Numbered from the stretch's first letter, positions 29,380-39,447 are shown. The stretch: 64,000 nt of DNA from Frateuria hangzhouensis (GCF_026410505.1 NZ_JAPMIU010000013.1:23616-87615), one strand, 5' to 3'. The notes: generated by a model not told the origin, from the sequence alone. Numbers and translations: made by a program.

Positions 29380-30828
29380 TCAGCCCGCCGGCGCCTGCCT
29401 GAGCCGCTGCACGGTTTCGCGGTAGCGCTGCGCGATGCGCTCCTCGTCGTGGTGGCGGAAATCCCGCACCACCCAGCGTCCGCCGCTCATGACGTCGCGC
29501 ACCAGCGGCGTATTGCCGGCGAAAATGAGACTGTCCAGCAGCGCGGGTTCCTCGCGCGCGGCAAGCAGCGCAGAGCCGTCGTCGAGCACCAGCAGATCGG
29601 CACGGTGGCCGGGCTGCAGCGTCCCGACCGGCAGGCCCGAGGCCTGCGCACCGCCTTCCAGGGCGGCACGCCATAGCGTTTCGCCGACGCTCGCGCCTTC
29701 GCGGCGGGCGGCGATGTTGCGGCGACGGGTGGCCAGGCGCTGGCCGTACTCGAGCCAGCGCAGTTCCTCCACCGGCGATATCGAAATGTGCGAGTCCGAG
29801 CCGATGCCCAGCGTGCCGCCGGCATCCAGGTAACTGGCCAGCGGGAACAGGCCGTCGCCGAGGTTGGCCTCGGTAGTGGGACACAACCCGGCGACCGCGC
29901 CGGTGCGAGCCAGGCGCGCGGTCTCGTCCTCGTTCAGATGGGTGGCGTGGACCAGGCACCAGCGCTCGCCCACATCGGCGTGGTCCAGCAGCCATTCGAC
30001 CGGCCGGGCACCGCGGATGGCCAGGCAATCCTGGACCTCGCCCAGCTGTTCGGCGATATGGATGTGGATCGGCCCGTCCTGCGCCAGGCCGCTGGTGAGC
30101 ACCGCCTGCAGTGCGTCCTCCGGCACGGCGCGCAGCGAGTGCAGCGCGATGCCCACGCTCAGGTCGGCGTCCTGCTGTGAGCGCAGCGTTTCGAGCAGAC
30201 GCAGGTAAGCGTCCACTTCGTGGCCAAAGCGCCTCTGCCGCGCGCCCAGCGGCCGGCCGTCGAAGCCGCCGCGCATGTACAGCACCGGCAACAGGGTCAG
30301 CGCGATGCCCGCCTCGCGCGCCGCCTCGACCAGCGCCAGCGACATCGCTTCCGGCTGCGCGTACGGCGTGCCATCGGGCTGGTGGTGCAGGTAATGGAAT
30401 TCGCAGACCTGGGTGTAGCCGGCCTTGAGCATCTCCACGTAGAGCTGGGCAGCGATCGCCTTCAGCTCGTCCGGGCCGACGGCGGCGGCGAACGCGTACA
30501 TCGTTTCGCGCCAGCTCCAGAAATTGTCCTGTTGAGGAGTGCGGTCTTGGATGGCCGCTTTTTGATCGTCGTGCCCAGGGACGAGCGCACTGCTCCCGCC
30601 CACCTTGCCTCGCCGTTCGGCCAGTCCCGCCATGGCGCGCTGGAACGCGTGCGAATGCAGGTTCGGCATGCCCGGCAGCACCCAGGTGCCCAGCCTCTCG
30701 GCCGGACCATCCTCGACCGCCTGCAGCGTGCCGTCGGCGTCGATGCCGAAAATGCCCTCGCGCGACCAGCCATCGGCCTGCCACAGGTGACCAGCGTGGC
30801 AACGGCGGATGCGGGTGGGCTGGGTCAT
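29380..30828 (-). CDS. hutF: Formimidoylglutamate deiminase
   Basis: HutF converts N-formimidoyl-L-glutamate to N-formylglutamate in the five-step histidine pathway. The 482-residue product has the amidohydrolase metal motif PNLHSH (H58, H60), EFHYLHH, HIHIAEQ, LVHATHLN and GIGSDSH. CAGGAG precedes the start. Oddity: between AGLAERRG (to 74) and FWSWRETMY (from 103) there are about 28 residues where the family normally has a short loop of 5-8. The insert is in frame and hydrophilic. The partner hutI lies at 34066, but hutH, hutU and hutG are not here. Confidence 0.92.
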   Translation of the reverse strand: MTQPTRIRRCHAGHLWQADGWSREGIFGIDADGTLQAVEDGPAERLGTWVLPGMPNLHSHAFQRAMAGLAERRGKVGGSSALVPGHDDQKAAIQDRTPQQDNFWSWRETMYAFAAAVGPDELKAIAAQLYVEMLKAGYTQVCEFHYLHHQPDGTPYAQPEAMSLALVEAAREAGIALTLLPVLYMRGGFDGRPLGARQRRFGHEVDAYLRLLETLRSQQDADLSVGIALHSLRAVPEDALQAVLTSGLAQDGPIHIHIAEQLGEVQDCLAIRGARPVEWLLDHADVGERWCLVHATHLNEDETARLARTGAVAGLCPTTEANLGDGLFPLASYLDAGGTLGIGSDSHISISPVEELRWLEYGQRLATRRRNIAARREGASVGETLWRAALEGGAQASGLPVGTLQPGHRADLLVLDDGSALLAAREEPALLDSLIFAGNTPLVRDVMSGGRWVVRDFRHHDEERIAQRYRETVQRLRQAPAG

Positions 30829-30982
30829 GGGCGGCTCCTGGCAAGGGGCACCAGTGTACCGAGCTTGTTCCATCCGCCGCTGATGGGGTGGCCCGGCGCA
30901 TGGCGCGCGCCCGACAGGCCGGAAGGTCCGCCAGCGCGCGGATCGCGCATCGGGGGCGACGGTTCCACCACAAACCCTTTCG

Positions 30983-30988
30983 GATACT
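30983..30988 (+). promoter_or_regulatory. -10 element, leaderless type, for the GNAT-nitrilase gene
   Basis: GATACT ends 6 nt before the ATG at 30995. No Shine-Dalgarno precedes the start codon. Confidence 0.5.
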
Positions 30989-30994
30989 GCCCGC

Positions 30995-32560
30995 ATGCCC
31001 AAGAAGACGCCCGAGCAAACCGCCAAGCTGCTGCTGCGCCAGGCCCGCCCGGAAGACGTGCCGGCGCTGGTCGAGCTCACCGGCCGTGTCTACTCGCCCG
31101 AATGGGGCCACTCGGCGGAGATGCTGCGCTCCCAGCAGACGCACTTCCCGGAAGGCCAGTTCGTGGTCGAGTACGCCGGCAAGGTGGTCGGCTACTGCGC
31201 AACCTTCCGCATCGACGCGGCCACCGCGCTCAAGCCGCATACCTGGACGCAGATCACCGGCGGCGGCATGGGCTCGCGGCACAAATCCGACGGCGACTGG
31301 CTGTACGGCATGGAAGTGGTGGTACATCCGGACTACCGCGGCATGCGCATCGGCCAGCGGCTGTACCAGGCGCGCAAGCGCTTGTGCACGGACCTGAAAC
31401 TGCGCGGCATCGTGTTCGGCGGACGCGTTCCCGGCCTGGCCAGGCACATCGGCCGCTACGGCAGCGCGGAGGCCTACGTGCAGGCGGTGGTGGCCGGCGA
31501 GCGGCGCGACGCCACGCTGAGCTTCCAGTTGTCCAACGGCTTCGAGGTGATCGGCCTGCTGCGCGCCTACGTGCCCTCGGACCATGAATCGCTCGGCTGG
31601 GCAGTGCACCTGGTGTGGCGCAACCCCAGCCTGCTCGACCACCCGGACATCCCCTCGATCCCCTCGCCCAAGCGCCTGCCCGACTCGGTGCGGGTGGCCT
31701 CGGTGCAGTACTTCCAGCGGCGCATCCGCTCGTTCGAGGAGTTCGCCACCCAGGCGGAGTATTTCACCGACATCGCGGCCGACTACAACGCCGATTTCGT
31801 CGCCTTCCCCGAGCTCATCACGCTGCAGTTGCTGTCGATCGAGAACGAGGAGCTTTCGCCGGTCGAGTCGATCCGCAAGCTCAGCCACTACACGCCGCAG
31901 GTGAAGGAGCTCTTCAGCCGCCTGGCGATGCGCTACAACATCAACATCATCGCCGGCTCGCACCCGACCGAGCAGCCCAACGGCGACATCCACAACGTCT
32001 GCTACGTATGCCTGCGCGACGGCTCGCTGCACGAGCGCGAGAAACTGCATCCCACCCCCAGCGAACGCAACGTGTGGAACATCACCGGCGGCGAGAGCGC
32101 GGCGACGATCCAGACCGACTGCGGCCCGATCGGCGTGATGATCTGCTACGACTCCGAGTTCCCCGAAGTAGCGCGACACCTGGTCGACCAAGGTGCGCTT
32201 ATCCTGTTCGTGCCCTTCTGCACCGACGTGCGCGAGGGCTACCTGCGCGTGCGCTACTGCTCGCAGGCGCGGGCGATCGAGAACCAGTGCTACGTGGTGC
32301 TCTCGGGCAACGTCGGCAACCTGCCCGGCGTGAACAACTTCGACATCCAGTACGGCCAGAGCTGCATCCTCACGCCCAGCGACTTCCCGTTTGCGCGCGA
32401 CGGCGTGGCAGCGGACTCCACCCCCAACATCGAGACGGTGCTGTTCGCCGACCTGCGCCTGGAGAGCCTGGCCCGCGCCCGCAACGCCGGCGCCGTGACC
32501 AATCTCAAGGACCGGCGCTTCGACCTGTACGAAATGCGCTGGCGGCCGCAGCCGCTGTAG
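30995..32560 (+). CDS. GNAT N-acetyltransferase fused to carbon-nitrogen hydrolase
   Basis: The 521-residue product has a GNAT domain (about 11-210, acetyl-CoA loop around YRGMRIGQRLYQ at 114-125) and a nitrilase-superfamily domain (about 230-515) with the full triad E273 (FPELIT), K350 (REKLHP) and C384 (MICYDSEFPE). This fusion is known as an uncharacterised family in many bacteria. It could acetylate and hydrolyse amides of one substrate. Its position, divergent from hutF, hints at a link to nitrogen or histidine metabolism, but that is only context. Confidence 0.9.
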   Translation: MPKKTPEQTAKLLLRQARPEDVPALVELTGRVYSPEWGHSAEMLRSQQTHFPEGQFVVEYAGKVVGYCATFRIDAATALKPHTWTQITGGGMGSRHKSDGDWLYGMEVVVHPDYRGMRIGQRLYQARKRLCTDLKLRGIVFGGRVPGLARHIGRYGSAEAYVQAVVAGERRDATLSFQLSNGFEVIGLLRAYVPSDHESLGWAVHLVWRNPSLLDHPDIPSIPSPKRLPDSVRVASVQYFQRRIRSFEEFATQAEYFTDIAADYNADFVAFPELITLQLLSIENEELSPVESIRKLSHYTPQVKELFSRLAMRYNINIIAGSHPTEQPNGDIHNVCYVCLRDGSLHEREKLHPTPSERNVWNITGGESAATIQTDCGPIGVMICYDSEFPEVARHLVDQGALILFVPFCTDVREGYLRVRYCSQARAIENQCYVVLSGNVGNLPGVNNFDIQYGQSCILTPSDFPFARDGVAADSTPNIETVLFADLRLESLARARNAGAVTNLKDRRFDLYEMRWRPQPL

Positions 32561-32626
32561 GGCGCGCTTCCGCTTGCCGTCGGGGCTGTTTTGCGCACGC
32601 CGGGACGAAGCCAGGCGTGCGCGGTC

Positions 32627-32635
32627 TGCGATAAT
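32627..32635 (+). promoter_or_regulatory. Extended -10, leaderless type, for clcB
   Basis: TGCGATAAT is an extended -10 (TG-n-GATAAT) that ends 6 nt before the ATG at 32642. There is no Shine-Dalgarno. Confidence 0.6.
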
Positions 32636-32641
32636 CGCCGG

Positions 32642-34069
32642 ATGCCCGCTTCCAACCCCCGCCTGCAGGCCCTGCTCGGCCACGAATTTTTCGCCCCGCA
32701 CCAGTGGAAGCGGCGCATCGCGTTGTGGAGCGGCGCGGTGCTGGTGGCGCTGGCGGCGATCCTGTTCGCCAAGGCCAGCACCTGGGCCTATCAGCTGTTC
32801 CTGGGCATCGTGGCGCATGGCGTGTGGATCCCGCTGATCCTGACCCCCGCGGTGTTCGGCCTGTTGTCGTGGTCCACCGCGGGACGTTTCCGCGCCACCC
32901 GCGGCAGCGGCATTCCGCAGGCCATCGCCACGCTGCACGTGGAGGACGAATCTTTCCGCAAGAGCATGCTTTCGCTGCCGATCGCGGCCGGCAAGATGCT
33001 GCTCACGCTGATCGCGCTGGCGGTGGGCGCCTCGATCGGGCGCGAGGGACCGACCGTGCACGTCGGCGCCGGGCTTTTCTACACCTTCGCGCGGCGCTTC
33101 GGTTTCAGCGATCCGAAAGCGGCCTCGCGCTTCATCCTGGCCGGCGGCGCGGCCGGCATCGCGGCGGCGTTCAACACGCCGCTGGCGGGCGTGGTGTTCG
33201 CCATCGAGGAACTGGCCGGCACTTTCGAGCACCGCTTCAGCGGCCTGCTGCTCACCGCGGTGATCGTGGGCGGCGTGGTGTCGCTGGGGATCATGGGCAA
33301 TTACGCCTACTTCGGCGAAGTCGAGGCGAACCTGCCCCTGGGCCACGCGTGGCTGGCAGTGCTGCTGTGCGGCGGTGTCTGCGGCTTGCTGGGTGGGCTG
33401 TTCGCGCGGCTGATTTTGCTCAGCAAGCGGGGGCCGCTGGCGCGCGTCGGTGCGCTGCGCGCGCGCTGGCCGGTGGCCTTCGCCACCGGTTGCGGGCTGG
33501 TGTTGGCGTTACTTGGCGTGCTGTGTCATGGCTCGGTCTACGGCACCGGCTACGACCAGGCGCGCGCCATCGTGCAGCAGGCCGCGGTGACGCCGGGCGA
33601 GAGCTTCGGCCTGGCGAAACTGGCAGCCAACGTGGTGTCGTACTGGGCCGGCATCCCGGGCGGCATTTTCTCGCCGGCGCTGGCGGTAGGCGCCGGACTG
33701 GGACAGAACATCGCCCATTTCCTGCCCGACGTGCCGGCTGCCGCGGTGGTGTTGCTGGGGATGAGCGCGTATCTCTCGGGCGTGACCGGTGCGCCGCTCA
33801 CCTCGGCGGTGATCGCGATGGAGCTGACCGACAACCAGTCGATGGTCATCCCGGTGATGGCCGCCTGCCTGCTGGCCCGAGCCGTCTCCTCGCTGCTCAG
33901 CCCCACCCCTGTCTACAAGGATTTCGCCGAACGCCTGGTGCAGGAGTTCGAGCGCCAGCAGGCAGCGCGCCACGTACCGGCGGAGCCGCTCGAGCACGTC
34001 GGCACGACCAGCGCATTCGATGAACCGGCGGGTCCCGCCGACGCCCCCCCGCCCCCGGAAAAGCCATGA
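32642..34069 (+). CDS. clcB: ClC-type chloride channel/antiporter
   Basis: The 475-residue product is a ClC protein with the selectivity motifs GSGIPQ (88-93), GREGP (133-137, gating Glu E135) and [15 protein letters not shown]. The internal EE pair (189-190) that marks proton-coupled exchangers is present, so it is more likely a Cl-/H+ antiporter than a channel. About ten membrane helices are visible. No CBS domains follow; the C-terminal 45 residues are polar. Its stop overlaps hutI (ATGA). Confidence 0.9.
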   Translation: MPASNPRLQALLGHEFFAPHQWKRRIALWSGAVLVALAAILFAKASTWAYQLFLGIVAHGVWIPLILTPAVFGLLSWSTAGRFRATRGSGIPQAIATLHVEDESFRKSMLSLPIAAGKMLLTLIALAVGASIGREGPTVHVGAGLFYTFARRFGFSDPKAASRFILAGGAAGIAAAFNTPLAGVVFAIEELAGTFEHRFSGLLLTAVIVGGVVSLGIMGNYAYFGEVEANLPLGHAWLAVLLCGGVCGLLGGLFARLILLSKRGPLARVGALRARWPVAFATGCGLVLALLGVLCHGSVYGTGYDQARAIVQQAAVTPGESFGLAKLAANVVSYWAGIPGGIFSPALAVGAGLGQNIAHFLPDVPAAAVVLLGMSAYLSGVTGAPLTSAVIAMELTDNQSMVIPVMAACLLARAVSSLLSPTPVYKDFAERLVQEFERQQAARHVPAEPLEHVGTTSAFDEPAGPADAPPPPEKP

Positions 34070-35298
34070 CCACCACACCTTGGGACCGTCTGTTGCTCGA
34101 CGCCACGCTGGCTACCTTCACCGGCGATCGTCCGTTCGGGCTGGTCGAGCACGGCGCACTCGCGCTCAAGGACGACCGCATCGCCTGGGTGGGACCGGCG
34201 GCGGACCTTCCCGGCGCACCGGAGGCACTCGCCGCTGCGGTCGAAACCCTCGACGGCGCGCTGGTGACCCCGGGCCTGGTCGACTGCCACACGCATCTGG
34301 TGTTCGGCGGCGATCGCGCGCACGAGTTCGACATGCGCCTGAACGGTGCCAGCTACGAGGAAATCGCGCGCGCCGGCGGCGGCATCGCCTCCACCATGGC
34401 GGCCACCCGCGCGGCCGACGAGGAGACGCTGCTGCGCCAGAGCCTGCCGCGCGCGCGCGCGCTGTTGCGCGACGGCGTGACCACGCTGGAGATCAAATCC
34501 GGCTACGGGCTGGATCTGGACGCCGAACGGCGCATGCTGCGGGTGGCGCGGCGCATCGGCGAGCGGCTGGGCATCGGCGTGCGCACCAGCTTCCTCGGCC
34601 TGCACGCGCTGCCGCCGGAATACCGCGAACGGCGCGGCGAGTACGTGGCGCGGGTGTGCGACGTGATGCTGCCGATGCTGGCCAGCGAAGGCCTGGTCGA
34701 CGCGGTGGATGCTTTCTGCGAGGGCATCGGCTTCAGCCGCGAGGAGACGGCGACGGTGTTCGAGCGCGCCAGGGCCCTGAGGCTCCCGGTCAAGCTGCAT
34801 GCCGAGCAGCTATCGGACCTGGGCGGCGCGGCACTGGTGGCCGAGTATCGCGGACTGTCAGCCGACCATCTGGAACACCTGGGCGAGCCGGGCATCCGCG
34901 CGATGGCCGCCGCCGGCACCGTGGCGGTGCTGCTGCCGGGTGCGTTCTACGCGTTGCGCGAGACTCGGTTGCCGCCGATCGACGCGCTGCGGACACACGG
35001 GGTACCGATGGCGATCGCCACCGACTGCAATCCCGGCACCTCGCCGCTGCTCTCGCTACGGCTGGCCGCGAACATGGCCTGCACGCTGTTCCGGTTGACG
35101 CCCGAGGAGGCGTTGCGCGGGATCACGCTGAACGCCGCACGGGCGCTGGGGCTGACCGATCGCGGCACGCTGGCGACCGGTCAGCGCGCCGACCTGGTGA
35201 TCTGGAATGCGCGCGGGCCGGCGGAGCTGTGCTACTGGATCGGCGGCGACCTATTGCAGGCCGCCTGGATAGGCGGACAGCGCGCGTCGCTCGCCTAG
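34066..35298 (+). CDS. hutI: Imidazolonepropionase
   Basis: HutI opens imidazolone-5-propionate to formimidoylglutamate, the substrate of HutF at 29380. The 410-residue product has the metal motif [16 protein letters not shown] (H75, H77), [31 protein letters not shown] and ATDCNPGT, all typical of HutI. The start overlaps clcB by 4 bp, so translation is coupled to the chloride transporter. Other hut genes must lie elsewhere on the chromosome. Confidence 0.96.
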   Translation: MTTTPWDRLLLDATLATFTGDRPFGLVEHGALALKDDRIAWVGPAADLPGAPEALAAAVETLDGALVTPGLVDCHTHLVFGGDRAHEFDMRLNGASYEEIARAGGGIASTMAATRAADEETLLRQSLPRARALLRDGVTTLEIKSGYGLDLDAERRMLRVARRIGERLGIGVRTSFLGLHALPPEYRERRGEYVARVCDVMLPMLASEGLVDAVDAFCEGIGFSREETATVFERARALRLPVKLHAEQLSDLGGAALVAEYRGLSADHLEHLGEPGIRAMAAAGTVAVLLPGAFYALRETRLPPIDALRTHGVPMAIATDCNPGTSPLLSLRLAANMACTLFRLTPEEALRGITLNAARALGLTDRGTLATGQRADLVIWNARGPAELCYWIGGDLLQAAWIGGQRASLA

Positions 35299-35333
35299 CC
35301 GCTTCGGAACGCGGCACAAGCCCGCGCACTCCC

Positions 35334-35390
35334 GTAGGAGCCCACTTGTGGGCGATGCCCTTGACGCACCCGCAAGCGGGCTTCCGCAAG
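35334..35390. repeat. GTAG-headed REP pair, family B
   Basis: GTAGGAGCCCACTTGTGGGC followed by GATGC on the left; the inverted right copy has diverged (CCCGCAAGCGGGCTTCCGC). It lies between the convergent hutI and isochorismatase genes. Confidence 0.85.
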
Positions 35391-35435
35391 TGCCCGCCTG
35401 GATGACTCCAGGGCACCTGGCGCTGGCGCGGCCCC

Positions 35436-36711
<1,276 letters not shown>

Positions 36712-36840
36712 GCCGGCTCCGTCGCTGCCCCTGCCTGCCGCAGGCTTCCATGCGCGCGGTGAAGCGCGTGTCTTCCTTCGTTAATCGCCACCTAACGCAA
36801 AAAAAGTTCGTCGCGCATTACCAGGGACCATGCAGCCCCT

Positions 36841-36909
36841 GTAGGAGCTCACTTGTGGGCGATGCCCTTGCTCTGCGCCAAAGAGCATCGCCCACAAGTG
36901 GGCTTCTAC
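36841..36909. repeat. GTAG-headed REP pair, family B
   Basis: Two family B copies, GTAG-first and CTAC-last, both with intact CCAC/GTGG cores and GATGC tails. It is the best preserved family B pair in the window. Confidence 0.9.
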
Positions 36910-36980
36910 AAACACGCAGCCTGACACGGGGCGCAATGAGATCGTGGCGGTCAAGGCCCTGTTTCCACCATCCGTGAAGA

Positions 36981-37012
36981 ACCAAAAAAAAAACCCCCGC
37001 GTGGGCGGGGGT
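36981..37012 (-). terminator. Terminator of the THX gene
   Basis: On the minus strand the stem ACCCCCGC/GCGGGGGT with a 4-nt loop is followed by an unbroken run of nine or more T. It is the most canonical intrinsic terminator in the window. Confidence 0.95.
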
Positions 37013-37035
37013 CTGCTTCGCCGAGCGTGCTGCGC

Positions 37036-37197
37036 TCAGGCGGACTTTTTCTTCGGCGCGGCCTTCTTGGCGGCGGCCGGCTTGGTCACGGTCGCCTTGG
37101 CACCGACCACGGCCGGCTGCGCGTCGTGTGCACGGGTGTTGCCGTAGCTACCGCGGTAGGTCTTGCCGCGACGGGTCTTGCGATCGCCCTTACCCAT
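37036..37197 (-). CDS. 30S ribosomal protein THX family
   Basis: This small gene encodes 53 residues, MGKGDRKTRRGKTYRGSYG followed by a Lys/Ala/Pro-rich tail ending KKKSA. The first 20 residues are the signature of THX proteins, which sit in the head of the 30S subunit and stabilise it. TCAAGGAG precedes the ATG with good spacing, and a strong terminator follows 24 bp after the stop. The Ala-Lys tail is longer than in Thermus THX, as is usual in proteobacteria. Confidence 0.92.
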   Translation of the reverse strand: MGKGDRKTRRGKTYRGSYGNTRAHDAQPAVVGAKATVTKPAAAKKAAPKKKSA

Positions 37198-37320
37198 GGG
37201 AACTCCTTGATTCGTAATGCGTGAAGTGGCCGATCATCGTAGCAGTGAAGGGGCAAAGCGCAAGAGTGGCAAACCCTTGTTCAGGCGGTCTCGACGCGAG
37301 CCGGCCTGGCCGAAATTACC

Positions 37321-38259
37321 CTACAGGTGTCCCTGCCCGAGGCAGTCGCGGGCGTGGTCCGTGCACGGCCCCGCATCCACCTGCACGGTCACGTGGACAA
37401 TGCCGAACTGCCGCCGCAGCAGCCCGTGGATCGCCGCCACTGCATCCGCGCCGTCGCCGCCGCTCACCTGGGCATGCAGGGTGGCCATGCGCGAGCCGGA
37501 GGCGAGCTGCCACACGTGCAGGTGGTGGATGTCCCGGATGGAAGCGTCGGCCTGGTGCAGGGCCCGCTCGACCTCGGCCACGTCCAGATCCTCCGGCACG
37601 CCTTCGAGCAGGATATGCGCCGACGTGCGCAGCAACCGCCAGGCGTTGCCCAGGATCAGCAGCGACACCAGCAGCGAGAGCACCGGATCGGCCCAGTTCC
37701 AGCCCAGCCAGCGCACCGCCAGCGCGGCCAGCACCGCGCCCAGCGAGCCGAGCAGATCACCCAGCACGTGCAGGCTGGCGCTGGCCATGTTGACGTCATC
37801 GTGGGCATGGCCATGCAGGACGCGCAGCACCAGCAGGTTCACCAGCAGGCCGATCACCGCCACCACCAACATCACCCCGGACAGGATCTCGCCCGGATGC
37901 AGCAATCGGGTGACTGCTTCGTAGGCGATGAAACCGACCAGCACGAACTGGGTCAACGCGTTGACGAACCCCGCCAGCACCTCCAGCCGCCCGTAGCCGT
38001 AGCTGCGCCGGGCATCGGCCGGGCGCACGGCCAGCCGCGCGCCGATGAAAGCCAACGCGAGCGCCAGCGCATCGACCATCATGTGGCCGGCATCGGCAAG
38101 CAGCGCGAGCGAGCCGGACCACAGGCCACCGATGGCCTCGGCGACGAGCATCAGCAGGGTCAGCAGGAAAGCGAACAGCAGCTTGCGGCCCCGCGCGCCG
38201 GCATGCCCGCCCGCAGGATCGTGGTGATGGTGCGCGTGGTCGTGCGGATGACTCATCAC
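37321..38259 (-). CDS. Cation diffusion facilitator (zinc exporter)
   Basis: The 312-residue product is a CDF/CzcD-type transporter with six membrane segments and a cytoplasmic C-terminal domain. The N-terminus is His-rich (HPHDHAHHHHD), and the metal-site motifs are LADAGHMMVDA (helix II) and LHVLGDLLGS (helix V). It exports Zn2+ or similar ions by proton antiport. M2 at 38256 is an equally good start. It lies just downstream of a MerC-like gene and the zur gene, so a zinc-homeostasis role is supported by context. Confidence 0.9.
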   Translation of the reverse strand: MMSHPHDHAHHHHDPAGGHAGARGRKLLFAFLLTLLMLVAEAIGGLWSGSLALLADAGHMMVDALALALAFIGARLAVRPADARRSYGYGRLEVLAGFVNALTQFVLVGFIAYEAVTRLLHPGEILSGVMLVVAVIGLLVNLLVLRVLHGHAHDDVNMASASLHVLGDLLGSLGAVLAALAVRWLGWNWADPVLSLLVSLLILGNAWRLLRTSAHILLEGVPEDLDVAEVERALHQADASIRDIHHLHVWQLASGSRMATLHAQVSGGDGADAVAAIHGLLRRQFGIVHVTVQVDAGPCTDHARDCLGQGHL

Positions 38260-38304
38260 GCCATCCTAGGAACGCCTCGGCGCGTTACACAATCACCGTG
38301 CGCC

Positions 38305-38727
38305 TCAATGCGCGCAGTGCGGCCCGTGTACGTGCGACAGCCTGCGATCCAGCCGCAGGTTGACGAAGTGGGCGCTCGCCAGCAGTACGCCGCCACAGGT
38401 CACCAGCACGCTGTGTACCGCGATCGGGTACTGCTCGGCGGCGGTGACGCCCAGCAACAGCAGCGTCAGCCCGGGGAACGCCAGCATCAGGGAGCTGGGC
38501 CGGCGGTGGCGGCGGTAACCGTTGACCAGGGTCAGCAGCGCCAGTGCACAGGCGAACACCACGAAGACCCGCTCGAAACGGTGGTCGGCAAGGAATTCGA
38601 GCCCAACCAGGGGCAACAGGGCCAGCACGAAAGGCAGCGCCGCACAGTGGATCGCGCACAGAAAGGAAGCGACCGCCCCGAAACGGTCGGCGTTTTGCCA
38701 TGCGCGTGATGTCGGCGGTCGGGCCAT
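38305..38727 (-). CDS. MerC domain membrane protein
   Basis: The 140-residue product has four hydrophobic segments, the MerC cysteine pair (CAIHC, C24 and C28) in the first, and a His/Cys-rich tail (HVHGPHCAH). MerC-like proteins move soft metals across the inner membrane; chromosomal versions lacking mer genes are often linked to zinc. A dyad resembling a Zur box starts 32 bp upstream. The CDF exporter follows 45 bp after its stop, so the two are likely one transcript. Confidence 0.82.
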   Translation of the reverse strand: MARPPTSRAWQNADRFGAVASFLCAIHCAALPFVLALLPLVGLEFLADHRFERVFVVFACALALLTLVNGYRRHRRPSSLMLAFPGLTLLLLGVTAAEQYPIAVHSVLVTCGGVLLASAHFVNLRLDRRLSHVHGPHCAH

Positions 38728-38758
38728 CGGCGGGCTGGGTGGGAATCCGGATGCCGAT

Positions 38759-38771
38759 GTTACATTGTAAC
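38759..38771. promoter_or_regulatory. Zur-box-like palindrome upstream of the MerC gene
   Basis: GTTACATTGTAAC is a perfect dyad (GTTACA/TGTAAC around one base), with the flanking bases also partly symmetric. It resembles the GTTATAATATAAC-type core of proteobacterial Zur boxes. A -10-like TACAAT on the minus strand lies within it. The zur gene is about 200 bp away. Confidence 0.6.
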
Positions 38772-38839
38772 GTCACAGCTGTCATCGGCCACGGCTTCAG
38801 GTCAACCAGTCCAACCCCGGCGCGTTCTACAATGGCTGA

Positions 38840-38955
38840 ACGCAGGCCATACGGCCTGTACCGGACCTCCGGTTTTCCGGTGCGGCAATGTTCCCTCCCC
38901 GCCAACACCGGAAAAAGCGGGGCGCGATGCAGGACGTATCGCGCCCCGCACTCTT
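38840..38955 (+). ncRNA. Candidate small RNA
   Basis: Between merC and zur a -10-like TACAAT (38828-38833) is followed by two hairpins (around AGGCCAT/ACGGCCT and ACCGGA/TTCCGGT) and a strong hairpin with a trailing TCTTTT. This arrangement resembles an sRNA, but no good -35 is seen and the hairpin can equally be the zur terminator read from the other side. Weak call. Confidence 0.2.
38912..38949 (-). terminator. zur terminator
   Basis: A 12-bp stem GCGGGGCGCGAT/ATCGCGCCCCGC followed on the minus strand by TTTTT, 18 bp after the zur stop. On the plus strand it is followed by CTCTTTT, so it may work both ways. Confidence 0.85.
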
Positions 38956-38967
38956 TTCGCGCCCCGC

Positions 38968-39435
38968 TCAGCCCTCGCGGCAATGCTTGCAGAGACCGTG
39001 GACCTCCAGCGTCTGCGCCTGCGGGCGGAAACCGAGCGCGCGCGCCTGCGTCTCGATCAGCTCGGCCACGCGCGGATCGCAGACCTCCTGCGCGCTGGCG
39101 CAGTTGTCGCAGATCAGGAACGGCACCTGGTGCGCCTCGGCCGGGTGGTGGCAGGACACGTAGGCGTTGACCGATTCGAGCTTGTGGATGAAACCTTGCT
39201 CGAGCAGGAAATCGAGCGCACGGTAGACCGTCGGCGGTGCCGCGTTGCCGTGCCGCTCGCGCAATCGGTCGAGCAGGTCGTATGCCTTGACCGGCTTGCC
39301 TGCCGCCGCCACCAGTCCCAGCACTTCCTTGCGCAACGGCGTCAGCCGCAGGCCACGCTCTTCGCTGGCCTGTTCGACGGCCGAGACGAAGCTGTCGGCA
39401 TCTTCGATGTGGTGTGAATGGAGCTTGGCTGACAT
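38968..39435 (-). CDS. zur: Zinc uptake regulator (Fur family)
   Basis: The 155-residue product is a Fur-family repressor with a winged helix (LTPLRKEVLGLVAAAGKPVKAYDLLDRLRE) and PPTVYRALDFLLEQGFIHK. Zinc ligands: CHH, C109/C112 and C149/C152. The late CxxC (CKHC) and early HHPAEAHQ place it nearer Zur than Fur. Start at 39435 is preferred; the frame continues upstream without family features. The -10-like TATCAT is only 6 nt upstream (leaderless). It is next to zinc transport genes. Confidence 0.88.
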   Translation of the reverse strand: MSAKLHSHHIEDADSFVSAVEQASEERGLRLTPLRKEVLGLVAAAGKPVKAYDLLDRLRERHGNAAPPTVYRALDFLLEQGFIHKLESVNAYVSCHHPAEAHQVPFLICDNCASAQEVCDPRVAELIETQARALGFRPQAQTLEVHGLCKHCREG

Positions 39436-39441
39436 GTGGCA

Positions 39442-39447
39442 ATGATA
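39442..39447 (-). promoter_or_regulatory. -10 element, leaderless type, for zur
   Basis: TATCAT on the minus strand ends 6 nt before the ATG at 39435, with no Shine-Dalgarno between. Confidence 0.5.

Larger units (their letters stand above)
36712..37035. other. Gene-free stretch with a REP pair and the THX terminator
   Basis: It contains a family B REP pair (36841-36909) and the THX terminator (36981-37012). A run of A (CGCAAAAAAAGTTCG) near 36800 may be part of the hemerythrin promoter. No gene is seen. Confidence 0.55.

Noticed and set aside
29300..33346. A 1,348-codon open frame on the minus strand
   Set aside because: It runs opposite the GNAT-nitrilase gene and part of clcB, and in another frame of hutF. 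Its translation is Arg/Ala/His-rich with no domains. Long antisense frames are common in DNA this rich in G and C at third codon positions.
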